Below, in pieces: positions 17,955 to 26,698 of a DNA stretch of 32,892 nucleotides. Origin of the DNA: Aggregatilineales bacterium. GTDB lineage: Bacteria > Chloroflexota > Anaerolineae > Aggregatilineales > Phototrophicaceae. How positions within the stretch are numbered: position 1 is the stretch's first letter; each line of letters begins with the position of its first letter. The notes beneath the pieces were generated by a model. It made no database searches and was not told the origin of the DNA. It was given only the letters and a program-made list of their open reading frames with translations. The stretch lies in contig JARKOK010000025.1 of the NCBI GenBank assembly GCA_029975765.1, forward strand, positions 1-32,892, written 5' to 3'. The translations under genes and the position numbers were made by a program.

Positions 17955-18018
17955 TGTCTCGCTGCCGGTCTACTGCCGGGCGGTCGAGAAAGCCCGGCTG
18001 ATCATGAATAAGGAGCTT

Positions 18019-18024
18019 ATTATA
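18019..18024 (-). promoter_or_regulatory. -10 element of GntR gene promoter
   Basis: A perfect TATAAT reads on the minus strand about 65 nt before the GntR start. The -35 is weak. A short inverted repeat, CGGTT (18032-18036) with AACCG (18043-18047), lies just upstream in the -35 region and could be an operator. Confidence 0.4.
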
Positions 18025-18094
18025 ACATGTTCGGTTGACGAGAACCGCTCTCAGTTGCCTTTGTCTGAAGACGCGATCACCATCTGAGATGTTC

Positions 18095-18126
18095 TTGACA
18101 AAACTATACACCCGGTGTATAGTTTT
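18095..18126 (+). promoter_or_regulatory. near-consensus promoter with overlapping palindromic PadR-type operator
   Basis: TTGACA (18095-18100) and TATAGT (18118-18123) are 17 nt apart, an almost perfect sigma-70-type promoter. A palindrome with 13-bp perfect arms covers the spacer and -10: AAAACTATACACC (18100-18112), central C, GGTGTATAGTTTT (18114-18126). PadR-family repressors bind such TATAC/GTATA dyads at their own promoters, so occupancy would block RNA polymerase. A further half-site, AGTGTATAG (18148-18156), copies the right arm (GTGTATAG) 34 bp downstream, just before the start codon. Confidence 0.85.
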
Positions 18127-18161
18127 TATCAGCTAATCTAGACTCGCAGTGTATAGGTTAA

Positions 18162-18761
18162 ATGACGGTCAAACACACGCTGCTGGCGCTGCTTTACCAG
18201 CATCCGATGCACGGCTACGAGCTGGGCAAACAGTTGAACGCGGTTGTTCATGCCGAATGGGATGTCAAACCGGGACAGATTGCCAGCACCCTGGCCCGGC
18301 TGAAGGATGCTGATCTGGTGGATTTCGAAGTCGAAGCAACCGATGACGCACCTGACCGGAAAGTGTATTTCATCACCGAGGCCGGACGGCAGGAGTTGGA
18401 GCACTGGTATCTCAGCCCGGAGGTACGTGAATACCGGCTGGGTGATGCCTTTTACGTCAAACTGGTACTCAGTCTGGTTGGCGCGCCGGTCAGCGCCGAT
18501 CAGGTGTTGATGGCACAGCGCCGTGAACTCTACCAGCAGCTTCATCAGGTCACAACCCTGCTGCGGCAGGCTGACCCGGCTACCCAGCTTCCCTGGATAC
18601 TGCTGCTGGAAAGCGCCACGATGCACCTGGAAGCTGATCTGCGCTGGATTGAAATGTGCGAGTCGCGTCTGCCCGATCTGAAGCAGTATTCCCCACCGCC
18701 GCCGCCGCCCAGGGTCAGAGGCAGACCCCGGCGGCAGGCGCTGGAAACGACCGACTCGTAA
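18162..18761 (+). CDS. PadR-family transcriptional regulator
   Basis: The protein has 199 residues. Residues 1-80 are the PadR winged helix (start TVKHTLLALLYQHPMHGYEL, recognition region GQIASTLARLKDADLV, wing ending KVYFITEAGRQEL). Residues about 100-170 are the C-terminal helical dimerisation part. The last 22 residues are unusual: six consecutive prolines (178-183) followed by RVRGRPRR (184-191), an AT-hook-like basic tail. It heads an operon with an ABC ATPase and permease, the common layout in which a PadR protein represses its own export system and is released by a ligand. The start fits the family N-terminus; its ribosome site is weak (AGG, 4 nt upstream). Confidence 0.9.
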   Translation: MTVKHTLLALLYQHPMHGYELGKQLNAVVHAEWDVKPGQIASTLARLKDADLVDFEVEATDDAPDRKVYFITEAGRQELEHWYLSPEVREYRLGDAFYVKLVLSLVGAPVSADQVLMAQRRELYQQLHQVTTLLRQADPATQLPWILLLESATMHLEADLRWIEMCESRLPDLKQYSPPPPPPRVRGRPRRQALETTDS

Positions 18762-18811
18762 ACTGCTGGTGGCCTCACTCGTTCAGTTCTGGATTCCAAG
18801 AGGGTAGAACC

Positions 18812-19552
<741 letters not shown>

Positions 19553-19567
19553 AGAAGTGAGGAAGTT

Positions 19568-22132
19568 ATGACTACGCAGTTGTCGGGAATGGGTTCAACA
19601 ACCGGGCAAATGGCGCTGATGGGGCTGCGGTATCTGGGGGGACGGCGGTTGCGAACTGTGCTGACCACGCTGGCGATTGTCTTTGGCGTGGCCCTGATCT
19701 TTGCGATTAATCTGGTGCTGCCCAGCGCGGTAGACGCTTTTAGCCAGACGATGAGCGGCATCGCCGGCGCTGACCTGACGGTTACGAGTGTTACCGGCGA
19801 AGCCTTTATGCCGGAAGCGATTCTGCCGCGCCTGACGGTCATAGAAGGGGTGCGGGCGGCTACGGGTGTGCTGCGCCGCCAGTTTCCCCTGCCCACGCTG
19901 GGGGTAAAAAATGAAAACGGCAGTACTCCACAGATTGAGCTGGTTGGCCTCGACCCGGCCAGCGCCAGGGCGGTGCGCGAGTTCATCGTCAGTGAAGGCC
20001 GTTTCCTGGAGGCGGGTGATGCTGGCAAAGCGGTGCTGCCTGCCGGGCTGGCGGAACTGTCACCACAGCTTAAGGTCGGTACGACGTTTCCGCTGGTGAC
20101 AGCAGGTGGTCTGAAGCTGTATACCATCGTTGGCCTGCTGGCCGAACAGGGCAGCGCCAGCATACCGCAGATTTATGTGACACTACCGGACGCGCAGGCC
20201 GCTTTTAATCAGCCTGGCTTAATCAACAGCGTTGAGGTCGGGATTGATGCGCGGGCTGATCGCGCGGCGGTGGCTGAGGCCATCCAGCAGGCGCTTGGTG
20301 ACACCTATACCCTGAATGCGGCTGGCAGTTCTACCGATACAGTGGCGGCCATGCAGATCGGTTTCGCGATGATGGATCTCCTGGGATTGCTGGCACTGTT
20401 TTTAGGGGCATTCCTGATCTTCAACACGTTTCGGACGGTCGTCGTTGAGCGCCGCCGTGATCTGGCGATGCTGCGCGCGGTCGGTGCGACACGGCGGCAG
20501 ATCACGCTGATGATCATGATCGAGAGTCTGATACAGGGCGTTCTGGGTACGGTTATCGGACTGCTGCTGGGTTATCTGATGGCGCTGGGCGTCGTCAATT
20601 TCATGGATCGCTTCTGGGCGGCTTACCTGAATCGTGGTTCGCTGGAACTCCGGCTGAATGCGCCCGCCCTGTTGGGTGCGGTCGTGCTTGGATTGGTAAC
20701 GGCGCTGGTCGCTGGCTATCTGCCCGCGCGCGCCGCCGGAAAAGTAACACCTCTCGATGGTCTGCGTCCGGCTTCGGCTCTCAGTCAGCATCGTGCGGCT
20801 CGATGGAGTCTGATCGCTGGCGCAGCCTGTATGGTACTCGCCGTTCTGCTGCTGCTCAGCGGCAGCAAGGGGGCGGTTGGCGGTGCGTTGCTGTTCATGA
20901 TCGGTATGGTGCTGGCGGCGCCCGGCCTCGTCATGCCGGCGGCACGGCTGTTCAGCCCTCTGCTGGCGCTCTGGTACGCACGGGAAGGTGATCTGGCGCG
21001 GGGTAATCTGGTGCGCCAGCCCGGTCGGGCAGCGATCACCGGCAGCACCCTGATGATCGGCCTTGCCACACTGGTGACGATTGCGGCCATTGTGATGGCA
21101 TTTGGCGGCCTGATTAACGCGCTGGCCGACGCGAATTTTGGCAGCGATATCATTCTGCTGCCGCCGTCCATATCCATCTATGATACAGTGGTCGGCGCCG
21201 ATGAGAACCTTGCTGCCCGGCTGCGGGCGCTGCCAGAAGTTGAGACGGTGGGTACGCTGCGCTATGCATCGGCCACCGCTGGCGAACAATCTTTACAGGT
21301 GCTGGGTATTGACCCGAAGGAATACCCGAAGGTAGCGACGTTTGAATTCAGTGAAGGGTCGCCAGATGAGGTTTACGCCGCGCTGGACAGCGGTCGGAAC
21401 GCCATTGTTTCATCGCTGGCACTGTCTTCATTACGGCTCACCGTCGGCAGCGATGTCGTCCTCCAGACCGCGACAGGGCCACAAACTTACCATATCGCCG
21501 GGGTAGCCAATGACCTGTTCACGTTCAAGCTCGCCGTGATGTTCATTTCGCAGGCAAATATGGCGGCGGACTTCCACAAGACCGAAGACATCATGCTGAT
21601 GCTCAATCTGCGCCCGGAGGCGGACTCTGCCGCAGCACTGGCGAAAGTGCAGACCATCGTGGCCGATTACCCGCAGTTCACGGCGCGATTGACCGGCGAA
21701 TACCGGGAGGAAATTGTCAGTGTCAGCACCAGCGCCATGAATCTGTTCTATGGACTGGCGTTTCTGATCCTGCTCCCGGCGGCGTTGGGACTGCTGAATA
21801 CGCTGACAATCAACATTCTGGAGCGCACCCGTGAGATTGGCGTTGTACGGGCAGTAGGCGGCAGCCGGAAGCAGATTCGCCGGATCGTCACCGCAGAGGC
21901 GCTGCTGCTGGGTGTTTTCGGCGCGGCGATGGGCGTGCTGGCCGGCGTGGCGATGAGCTACGGGTTCATCGCGGCATTTGCGACGGCTGGCTGGAACATG
22001 CCGTACCAGTTTCCGCTGCTGGGGGTGATTGCTGCTCTGGTTGCGGGTGTGACGCTGGCTCTGTTTGCCAGCATCCTGCCCGCGCGCAGTGCCGCCAGGC
22101 TGGACATCATCCGCGCCTTGCAGTACGAATAG
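19568..22132 (+). CDS. FtsX-like ABC transporter permease (duplicated MacB/LolE type)
   Basis: The protein has 854 residues. I see about ten hydrophobic membrane segments: one near 30-55, a group at about 262-390, two at about 410-455, one at about 480-510, and three at about 720-840. Two large extracytoplasmic domains of MacB_PCD type lie at about 56-260 and 515-715. Two FtsX modules are visible, each with the motif ending DLAMLRAVGATRRQI or EIGVVRAVGGSRKQI. The family uses ATP to drive movement of outer-face domains, for export of lipids, peptides or drugs, or lipoprotein release; substrate unknown. GTGAGGA lies a few bases before the ATG. Confidence 0.92.
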   Translation: MTTQLSGMGSTTGQMALMGLRYLGGRRLRTVLTTLAIVFGVALIFAINLVLPSAVDAFSQTMSGIAGADLTVTSVTGEAFMPEAILPRLTVIEGVRAATGVLRRQFPLPTLGVKNENGSTPQIELVGLDPASARAVREFIVSEGRFLEAGDAGKAVLPAGLAELSPQLKVGTTFPLVTAGGLKLYTIVGLLAEQGSASIPQIYVTLPDAQAAFNQPGLINSVEVGIDARADRAAVAEAIQQALGDTYTLNAAGSSTDTVAAMQIGFAMMDLLGLLALFLGAFLIFNTFRTVVVERRRDLAMLRAVGATRRQITLMIMIESLIQGVLGTVIGLLLGYLMALGVVNFMDRFWAAYLNRGSLELRLNAPALLGAVVLGLVTALVAGYLPARAAGKVTPLDGLRPASALSQHRAARWSLIAGAACMVLAVLLLLSGSKGAVGGALLFMIGMVLAAPGLVMPAARLFSPLLALWYAREGDLARGNLVRQPGRAAITGSTLMIGLATLVTIAAIVMAFGGLINALADANFGSDIILLPPSISIYDTVVGADENLAARLRALPEVETVGTLRYASATAGEQSLQVLGIDPKEYPKVATFEFSEGSPDEVYAALDSGRNAIVSSLALSSLRLTVGSDVVLQTATGPQTYHIAGVANDLFTFKLAVMFISQANMAADFHKTEDIMLMLNLRPEADSAAALAKVQTIVADYPQFTARLTGEYREEIVSVSTSAMNLFYGLAFLILLPAALGLLNTLTINILERTREIGVVRAVGGSRKQIRRIVTAEALLLGVFGAAMGVLAGVAMSYGFIAAFATAGWNMPYQFPLLGVIAALVAGVTLALFASILPARSAARLDIIRALQYE

Positions 22133-22153
22133 CCGGTTGACCTGCCTTTTGGG

Positions 22154-22180
22154 GGACGCGACCACAGCCGCGTCCTTTTT
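22154..22180 (+). terminator. intrinsic terminator of the PadR-ABC operon
   Basis: GGACGCG (22154-22160), loop ACCACAGC, CGCGTCC (22169-22175), then TTTTT (22176-22180). It is a textbook Rho-independent terminator 22 nt after the permease stop. Confidence 0.9.
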
Positions 22181-22202
22181 GATTCCGCGCGAGAGGCTGT
22201 AT

Positions 22203-22231
22203 TTGACTCTCCGGGCAGACCAGTACACAAT
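22203..22231 (+). promoter_or_regulatory. candidate promoter for the membrane protein gene
   Basis: TTGACT (22203-22208) and CACAAT (22226-22231) with a 17-nt spacer, just after the terminator and about 70 nt before the next start. The -10 matches only four of six. Confidence 0.35.
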
Positions 22232-22298
22232 TGCTCTGAGATTCAAATAGTTCATGGACTGCAATCGCCGGAATTAGGATTGTTGTGGAGGCGGCAGG

Positions 22299-23087
22299 AT
22301 GGACTCGTTACGGAAGCCGTTTTTGATTCTGGCAGTCGTATTAAGTGTTCTGATTGTGGTGATCGAAATTGGCGCGCAGTTGATCCCTGCTAACGCCGGG
22401 GTACTCGACAAAGCGCAGTTTGCGAAAGATCCAGAGATACTTGATGCCTTCACTAAGGTGGACATGGATGTTCAGCAGGGCGACCGTCCGCCGGGCATGG
22501 GCATTACCTACATGGCGCTGGTAGATGCCGAAGTGTTGTTTACCGTCGGGTTAATCGGCGCGGCGCTGCTGGTTCCCCCGCGCGTGCAGGCGCGCACGCA
22601 GGGCTGCGTGACCTGCGTTTTTTCGGTGCTGGTGATTCTGGGTACTATCGGCATGATCTTTCTGGCGCTGGGGCTGCTCATCCTGATGATTTCGCTGTTT
22701 CTGGCTGTGCCGTTTGGCACCATTGCTTATCTGGCAGTATATGGCTTCTTCAATCGGGGTGGCGCCAGCGGCGTCCTGGCTTTACTGATGCTGCTGAAAC
22801 TGGGCATGGGGGCGAGTTTAATCCTGGCGCAGCAGCGGTTTCTGCAAAACAAAGGACTGGTACTGCTCATCCTCACGTCGCTGCTGTGTAATGTGATAAT
22901 CGGTTTTTTACATGGTCTTGTGCCGATTATTCTGGTCAGCATTACCGACGCCATCGGCGCCATTTGTGTGGCGATTCTGGCGATTATCTGGGCGATCTTT
23001 TTGCTGATTGGCTCGGTTGGCTCCATCCTCAAGATTATCCGCCCCGACCCATCCGGTAAGGGCGATTTAAGGATTCAGCCGGAATGA
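22299..23087 (+). CDS. multi-spanning membrane protein, function unknown
   Basis: The protein has 262 residues. I do not recognise the family. It has an N-terminal hydrophobic segment (about 7-29), an outside-type loop of about 40 residues ending in QQGDRPPGMG, then about six further hydrophobic segments between 68 and 245. A short polar tail (KIIRPDPSGKGDLRIQPE) is the C-terminus. Single Cys residues occur in GCVTC (about 101-105). GGAG lies 8 nt before the ATG, so the start is well supported. It has its own weak promoter after a strong terminator, so it is probably not part of the ABC operon. Its last 21 nt overlap the 3' end of the opposite-strand gene. Confidence 0.75.
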   Translation: MDSLRKPFLILAVVLSVLIVVIEIGAQLIPANAGVLDKAQFAKDPEILDAFTKVDMDVQQGDRPPGMGITYMALVDAEVLFTVGLIGAALLVPPRVQARTQGCVTCVFSVLVILGTIGMIFLALGLLILMISLFLAVPFGTIAYLAVYGFFNRGGASGVLALLMLLKLGMGASLILAQQRFLQNKGLVLLILTSLLCNVIIGFLHGLVPIILVSITDAIGAICVAILAIIWAIFLLIGSVGSILKIIRPDPSGKGDLRIQPE

Positions 23088-23606
23088 ACATTGATTCGTG
23101 CCTGACGCGCCGTCGCTGCAAATAATCGTCAGCGTGCCGCCATGCTGACGCACGCCGATAGAGATCGTGTTCCGATTGGCGTTAAGCGTTGCGCCATAGG
23201 CAATATCACTTTTGTCCGGTATGCCGGTCACAAACGGTACGTAAGTGAGGTTGACCACCGGCGCGCCAGCGGCATTTACAGCGAGTTTGAGTGTTCGTGA
23301 ACGGGTATCCGAGGCGCGAAACGTAAACCGGCAGGAAGCGGTTTCTGTAAGCACAAATACTGGCGTTCCGCTAAAGACAGTAGTGGGGCAAGCCTGCGGC
23401 GCACCCCAGTTCACGTCATTACTGCCAATGCGTGGGCTGAAGCTGTTCCCGATGCCCTCAATCCAGGATACATCCAGATTAAAGGGGGCAGGTGTGCCCT
23501 GCGCGTTGCTGCCCTCACCGTCTTTGGTGATGAAGCCCGCCCCCATACCCACAAAAAAGAGAAGCACGAGGACTACGACCAGGATAATCAGTGTTTTCTG
23601 GTTCAT
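23067..23606 (-). CDS. single-pass exported protein, function unknown
   Basis: The protein has 179 residues. An N-terminal membrane anchor (TLIILVVVLVLLFFVGMGAG) is followed by a linker and a beta-rich extracytoplasmic part. Four Cys residues (in APQACP, TASCRF, IICSDG and NQCSF) could make two disulfides. No family is recognised. GAGGA lies upstream of the ATG. It starts 24 nt after the TolB-propeller gene and is probably co-transcribed with it. It is the last gene of this minus-strand group and overlaps the convergent membrane protein gene by 21 nt. Confidence 0.75.
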   Translation of the reverse strand: MNQKTLIILVVVLVLLFFVGMGAGFITKDGEGSNAQGTPAPFNLDVSWIEGIGNSFSPRIGSNDVNWGAPQACPTTVFSGTPVFVLTETASCRFTFRASDTRSRTLKLAVNAAGAPVVNLTYVPFVTGIPDKSDIAYGATLNANRNTISIGVRQHGGTLTIICSDGASGTNQCSFRLNP

Positions 23607-23630
23607 CCGTGTTTCCTCACTGCCTGCGGT

Positions 23631-25319
23631 CTAGGGTTGCCAGAACACCTCGTAGTCGCTGCCCGGGTCCTGGCTCACGTTGACCGCCGTTCCTCTCCCG
23701 TCAGCGGCGATGACATAGATTTCGATGTCGCCATCCCGATTTGAAGTGAAGGCAATCTGGCGGCCATCGGGCGACCAGAGCGGCCTGTAATCCTGAGCCG
23801 GATTCTGGGAGAAGTTTTCGGCTGCGCCGGTATCGGCGTTCACTACATAAATCTCCCACTGGTTGGTACGATAGGATTGGAATGCGATGCGGCGGCTGTC
23901 CGGTGACCAGACGGCGTTGTAGTCACCGGCGGGATTGTTGGAGAGGTTTCGGGGCGCGCCGCTGCCGTCAGTATTAACAACATAGATTTCATCGTTGCTT
24001 CCGGTAGAAGACTGGAAGACGATGCGGCGGCCATCAGGCGACCACACGGGGGAATATTCGTTCCCCGGCAAATTGGAGAGATTACGAGCCGCACCCGTGC
24101 CGTCGGAATTCCGCACGTAAATATCGTTGCTGCCGCTGCGGTTGGACGTAAACGCAATCAGGCGGTTATCAGGCGACCAATAGGCATCATAGTCGTGCTG
24201 GGGGTCATTTGAAATGTTAATCGGCGCGCCGCTGCCGTCCGCGTTGACAACGTAAATTTCGTTGTTGTTCGTCCGGTAGGACTGATAGAGCAGGCGGCGG
24301 CTGTCTGATGACCATCTGGGGTCGGAGTCGCTGCCGGCGTGGTTGGTCAGATTACGGAGTGTTCCGCTGCCGTCGGCGTTCGCCACAAAGATTTCGCTGT
24401 TGCCGGTACGGATCGAAATAAACGCGACAAGCCGGCTGTCCGGCGACCAGCGGGGGTCGAAATCGGCTTTAGGGTCTTTGGACAGGTTGACCGGCGTCCC
24501 GCTGCCATCGGCATTCGCCACATAAATTTCCCAGTTTGAGTTGTCTCGATAAGACTGGAAGGCGATTTTGCGGCTGTCCGGCGACCAGACTGGCGTCTCA
24601 TCCGATCCGGGATTGTTGCTGATATTTACCGGCGTGCTCTTACCATCAGCGTTGACGACATAAATTTCAGAACTCACGCCGTCGTAAGCGACATACACAA
24701 TGCGGCTGCCATCAGGCGACCATTGAGCGTTATAGCCGTTCTGTCCAAACGCCTGCCGCCCTGTACCATCGGGAAATACAACACGCAGGGTAGACACGCC
24801 CTGATTGTCCGAATTGGTGAACAGCAGCCGTCTGGGGGGACGGGTGGCAAAATAGATAATCACGCCGATGATGATCACCACTACGGCCACGACAGCCAGA
24901 ATCCACCAGGGAAATTTTTTGGGCGGTGGCGGAGGCGGTGGCGGCGCGGTATTGTCCGGCACGGTGAAGGTTACGGTTGGCCCTTCCACCAGGGTTTCAT
25001 CTGGATTGGTGATTTCCACCATATTCAGCCGGAAAACGTAATTGCCAGCCGGGGCATCCATCGGAACGAGAATCTGGACGCTGTACTGCTGAACGCCGGC
25101 GATGGGGAAGGGGCGCTCGGCGTCCCCCGATAAAGTCAGCCAGGCGGCGGACACGGCATCCTGCGGTGCTAAACTGGCGCGCCCGCGCAGCGCCCGACCG
25201 GAACGGTTGGTAACAGTATAGGCCGCTTCTCCCCGGCGCGTTTCTTTATTTAACACGACGGAATTGGTTGAGGTGGTGATGTCAAAGTAGGCGGCCATCA
25301 ATTTCTGTTCGTTATCCAT
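23631..25319 (-). CDS. membrane-anchored TolB/PD40 beta-propeller with N-terminal beta-sandwich domain
   Basis: The protein has 562 residues. Residues about 11-122 form a beta-sandwich-type domain shared with the next gene upstream (about 60 of 110 residues identical by hand alignment). A polyproline linker (PPPPPPPPKK) follows, then one membrane segment (about 139-160). Residues about 167-562 are eight tandem units of about 45 residues, each with WSPDSR and EIYVVNADGSG-type motifs, of the TolB/PD40 family, plus a split first blade. There is no N-terminal signal, so the sandwich domain is probably cytoplasmic and the propeller outside (inference; basic residues flank both sides of the membrane segment). 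GGAG lies 5 nt before the start. It lies downstream of the injection-system genes on the same strand. Confidence 0.85.
   Translation of the reverse strand: MDNEQKLMAAYFDITTSTNSVVLNKETRRGEAAYTVTNRSGRALRGRASLAPQDAVSAAWLTLSGDAERPFPIAGVQQYSVQILVPMDAPAGNYVFRLNMVEITNPDETLVEGPTVTFTVPDNTAPPPPPPPPKKFPWWILAVVAVVVIIIGVIIYFATRPPRRLLFTNSDNQGVSTLRVVFPDGTGRQAFGQNGYNAQWSPDGSRIVYVAYDGVSSEIYVVNADGKSTPVNISNNPGSDETPVWSPDSRKIAFQSYRDNSNWEIYVANADGSGTPVNLSKDPKADFDPRWSPDSRLVAFISIRTGNSEIFVANADGSGTLRNLTNHAGSDSDPRWSSDSRRLLYQSYRTNNNEIYVVNADGSGAPINISNDPQHDYDAYWSPDNRLIAFTSNRSGSNDIYVRNSDGTGAARNLSNLPGNEYSPVWSPDGRRIVFQSSTGSNDEIYVVNTDGSGAPRNLSNNPAGDYNAVWSPDSRRIAFQSYRTNQWEIYVVNADTGAAENFSQNPAQDYRPLWSPDGRQIAFTSNRDGDIEIYVIAADGRGTAVNVSQDPGSDYEVFWQP
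23640..24760 (-). repeat. eight tandem units of about 135 bp encoding propeller blades
   Basis: Successive units encode the same blade pattern (WSPDSR, then FQSYRT, then EIYVVNADGSG, then NLSNNP). Their DNA is similar enough to look like tandem repeats, with recurring segments near 23880, 24010, 24145, 24295, 24435 and 24570. The units are coding and diverged, so they arose by duplication within the gene. Confidence 0.75.
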
Positions 25320-25384
25320 ACATCTCCCGGCCTGTCTGTCAGAAGTAAAAACAGCTCAATCAGCACAACCACTGCCGGTGCAGG

Positions 25385-26182
25385 CTAAAAAGCGCCAGTT
25401 TTCCAGCGCAGCGTAATTCCCCGCGCGATCACGCCAGGCGCGATCAGCCAGAGCGGCAGCACAACAAAGAGAACGAGAATGGCACGAATGGTATCGCCCG
25501 TCAGGATATTAAAGATCAATGCGAGCAGCAGGAAACACACAATCGTCCAGGCGAAAACTACTGCCGCAAATATACCGGCAGTCTCACGCGGCCAGTTAAG
25601 TGAGCGAGTATTCAGCGCGATATACACCCCCAGTGATGAGCCGATCCACGGGCCAAGCGCCAGCGTGCCAATGGCGACAACACCGGCCAGGTCCTTGAAT
25701 ATCTGGTTGACGATAACACCGAGAATCAGCGCCAGCACGATGCCAGCCGTGATGCCGGCGAGCAGGCCAACTACCGCGCCGACGACGGTGGTGATGTACC
25801 CCTTTTGGGTCTGCGGCGGTTCCGGTGGAGGGCCGGGGCGGTCAGTGAGGGTGAAGGCCACGCTGGGGCCTTCAGTAAAGAACTCATCCGGGTTCTCGAC
25901 GCCGATCATGTCCAGCCGGAAGATATAGGTTCCGGCGGGAACATCGGCAGGGACGGCGATCTGGACGGTATACTGCTGCGCCCCCGCGATGCTGAACAGC
26001 CGCTCTGCCTGCCCCACAATGCTAAACCATGCGGGTGAGGCTGCCCCCTGGGGCGCGATGCGTGCCAGGCCGCGAACGGGCTGGCCGCTGGTGTTGGTAA
26101 CGGTGAAGGATACTTCCCCTCGGCGCTGGCTGTCCAGATTAACTCGGGTTTCAGCCGCAGTAATATCAAACAGGCTGGGCAT
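25385..26182 (-). CDS. polytopic membrane protein sharing an N-terminal beta-sandwich domain with its neighbour
   Basis: The protein has 265 residues. Residues about 3-113 align without long gaps to the N-terminal domain of the TolB-propeller protein; shared stretches include RRGE, TVTN, IAG, QQY, PAG, FRL and NPDE. A Pro-rich linker follows (about 115-125), then about four to five hydrophobic segments in the C-terminal half with glycine-rich helices. No signal peptide precedes the domain. I start at the ATG at 26182 because AGGAG lies 8 nt upstream; an earlier in-frame ATG at 26209 has no such site. Function unknown. A TATAAT element about 100 nt upstream suggests that this gene and the two after it have their own promoter. 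Confidence 0.82.
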   Translation of the reverse strand: MPSLFDITAAETRVNLDSQRRGEVSFTVTNTSGQPVRGLARIAPQGAASPAWFSIVGQAERLFSIAGAQQYTVQIAVPADVPAGTYIFRLDMIGVENPDEFFTEGPSVAFTLTDRPGPPPEPPQTQKGYITTVVGAVVGLLAGITAGIVLALILGVIVNQIFKDLAGVVAIGTLALGPWIGSSLGVYIALNTRSLNWPRETAGIFAAVVFAWTIVCFLLLALIFNILTGDTIRAILVLFVVLPLWLIAPGVIARGITLRWKTGAF

Positions 26183-26280
26183 GACGCTCTCTCCTGCTGC
26201 CGTTGCCATCCCTGGGGATGGGGTGACCGGGTAAGTGGGGCGCTGTCCTGGCCGGACGTTCGCGCGCTCACATACTAACC

Positions 26281-26286
26281 ATTATA
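26281..26286 (-). promoter_or_regulatory. candidate -10 element upstream of the paired membrane protein genes
   Basis: Perfect TATAAT on the minus strand, about 100 nt before the start at 26182 and just after the stop of the preceding gene. No convincing -35 is present. Confidence 0.4.
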
Positions 26287-26306
26287 AGTTACAACTGCCG
26301 TGATCG

Positions 26307-26639
26307 CTAACGCACCACGAAGGCGAGGATGATGACCACCACCAATCCCGCGAAGACGACCCACCAGACCCAGCTTTTTAAGTTGGTGATGGTCGCTCCA
26401 AAACTGCCGCTAAAGCCATCGGGACGGCTGCTGGCCCCGGTTACCCAGGCCAGAATCGCACTGCCGATGGCCCATACGCCGAAGGCGATCAGCCCCGCCG
26501 AAGCGGCGGGCTGATTCGTTGCGCCGGCAACCAGCCCGATTATTCCGATCACGATGATGATGCCGAACCCAAGCCAGTTGGGTATCCGCCCTAACAGACT
26601 GTTGATAAGATTATTGAGTGGATTGCTGCTGGTACTCAT
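26307..26639 (-). CDS. small membrane protein, function unknown
   Basis: The protein has 110 residues. Three hydrophobic segments are visible (about 22-40, 47-65 and 88-108) with a short glycine/serine loop (SSRPDGFSGSFG) between the second and third. I start at the ATG at 26639, preceded by GAGGTG with 6-nt spacing; an in-frame GTG at 26648 overlaps that ribosome site and is rejected. It lies 59 nt after the tail-protein-I-like gene on the same strand, so it may be co-transcribed with the injection system. I do not recognise a family. Confidence 0.7.
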   Translation of the reverse strand: MSTSSNPLNNLINSLLGRIPNWLGFGIIIVIGIIGLVAGATNQPAASAGLIAFGVWAIGSAILAWVTGASSRPDGFSGSFGATITNLKSWVWWVVFAGLVVVIILAFVVR

Positions 26640-26698
26640 TAGCTGCACCTCGATAAAGCTGGATTACGGTCCAAAATAAGACCCACTGTCCGATTGTC

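Noticed and set aside
18656-18811. Upstream extension of the ABC ATPase reading frame
   Set aside because: It overlaps the PadR gene, lacks a family match, and the ATG at 18812 has a good ribosome site and the usual N-terminus.
20402-21289. Long antisense frame inside the permease gene
   Set aside because: The product is low-complexity and Arg/Gln/His-rich, as expected from a shadow of a GC-rich gene; the plus-strand permease is clear.
23640-24760. Regular repeats resembling an array
   Set aside because: Units of about 135 bp encode propeller blades in frame and are diverged, so this is not a CRISPR array.
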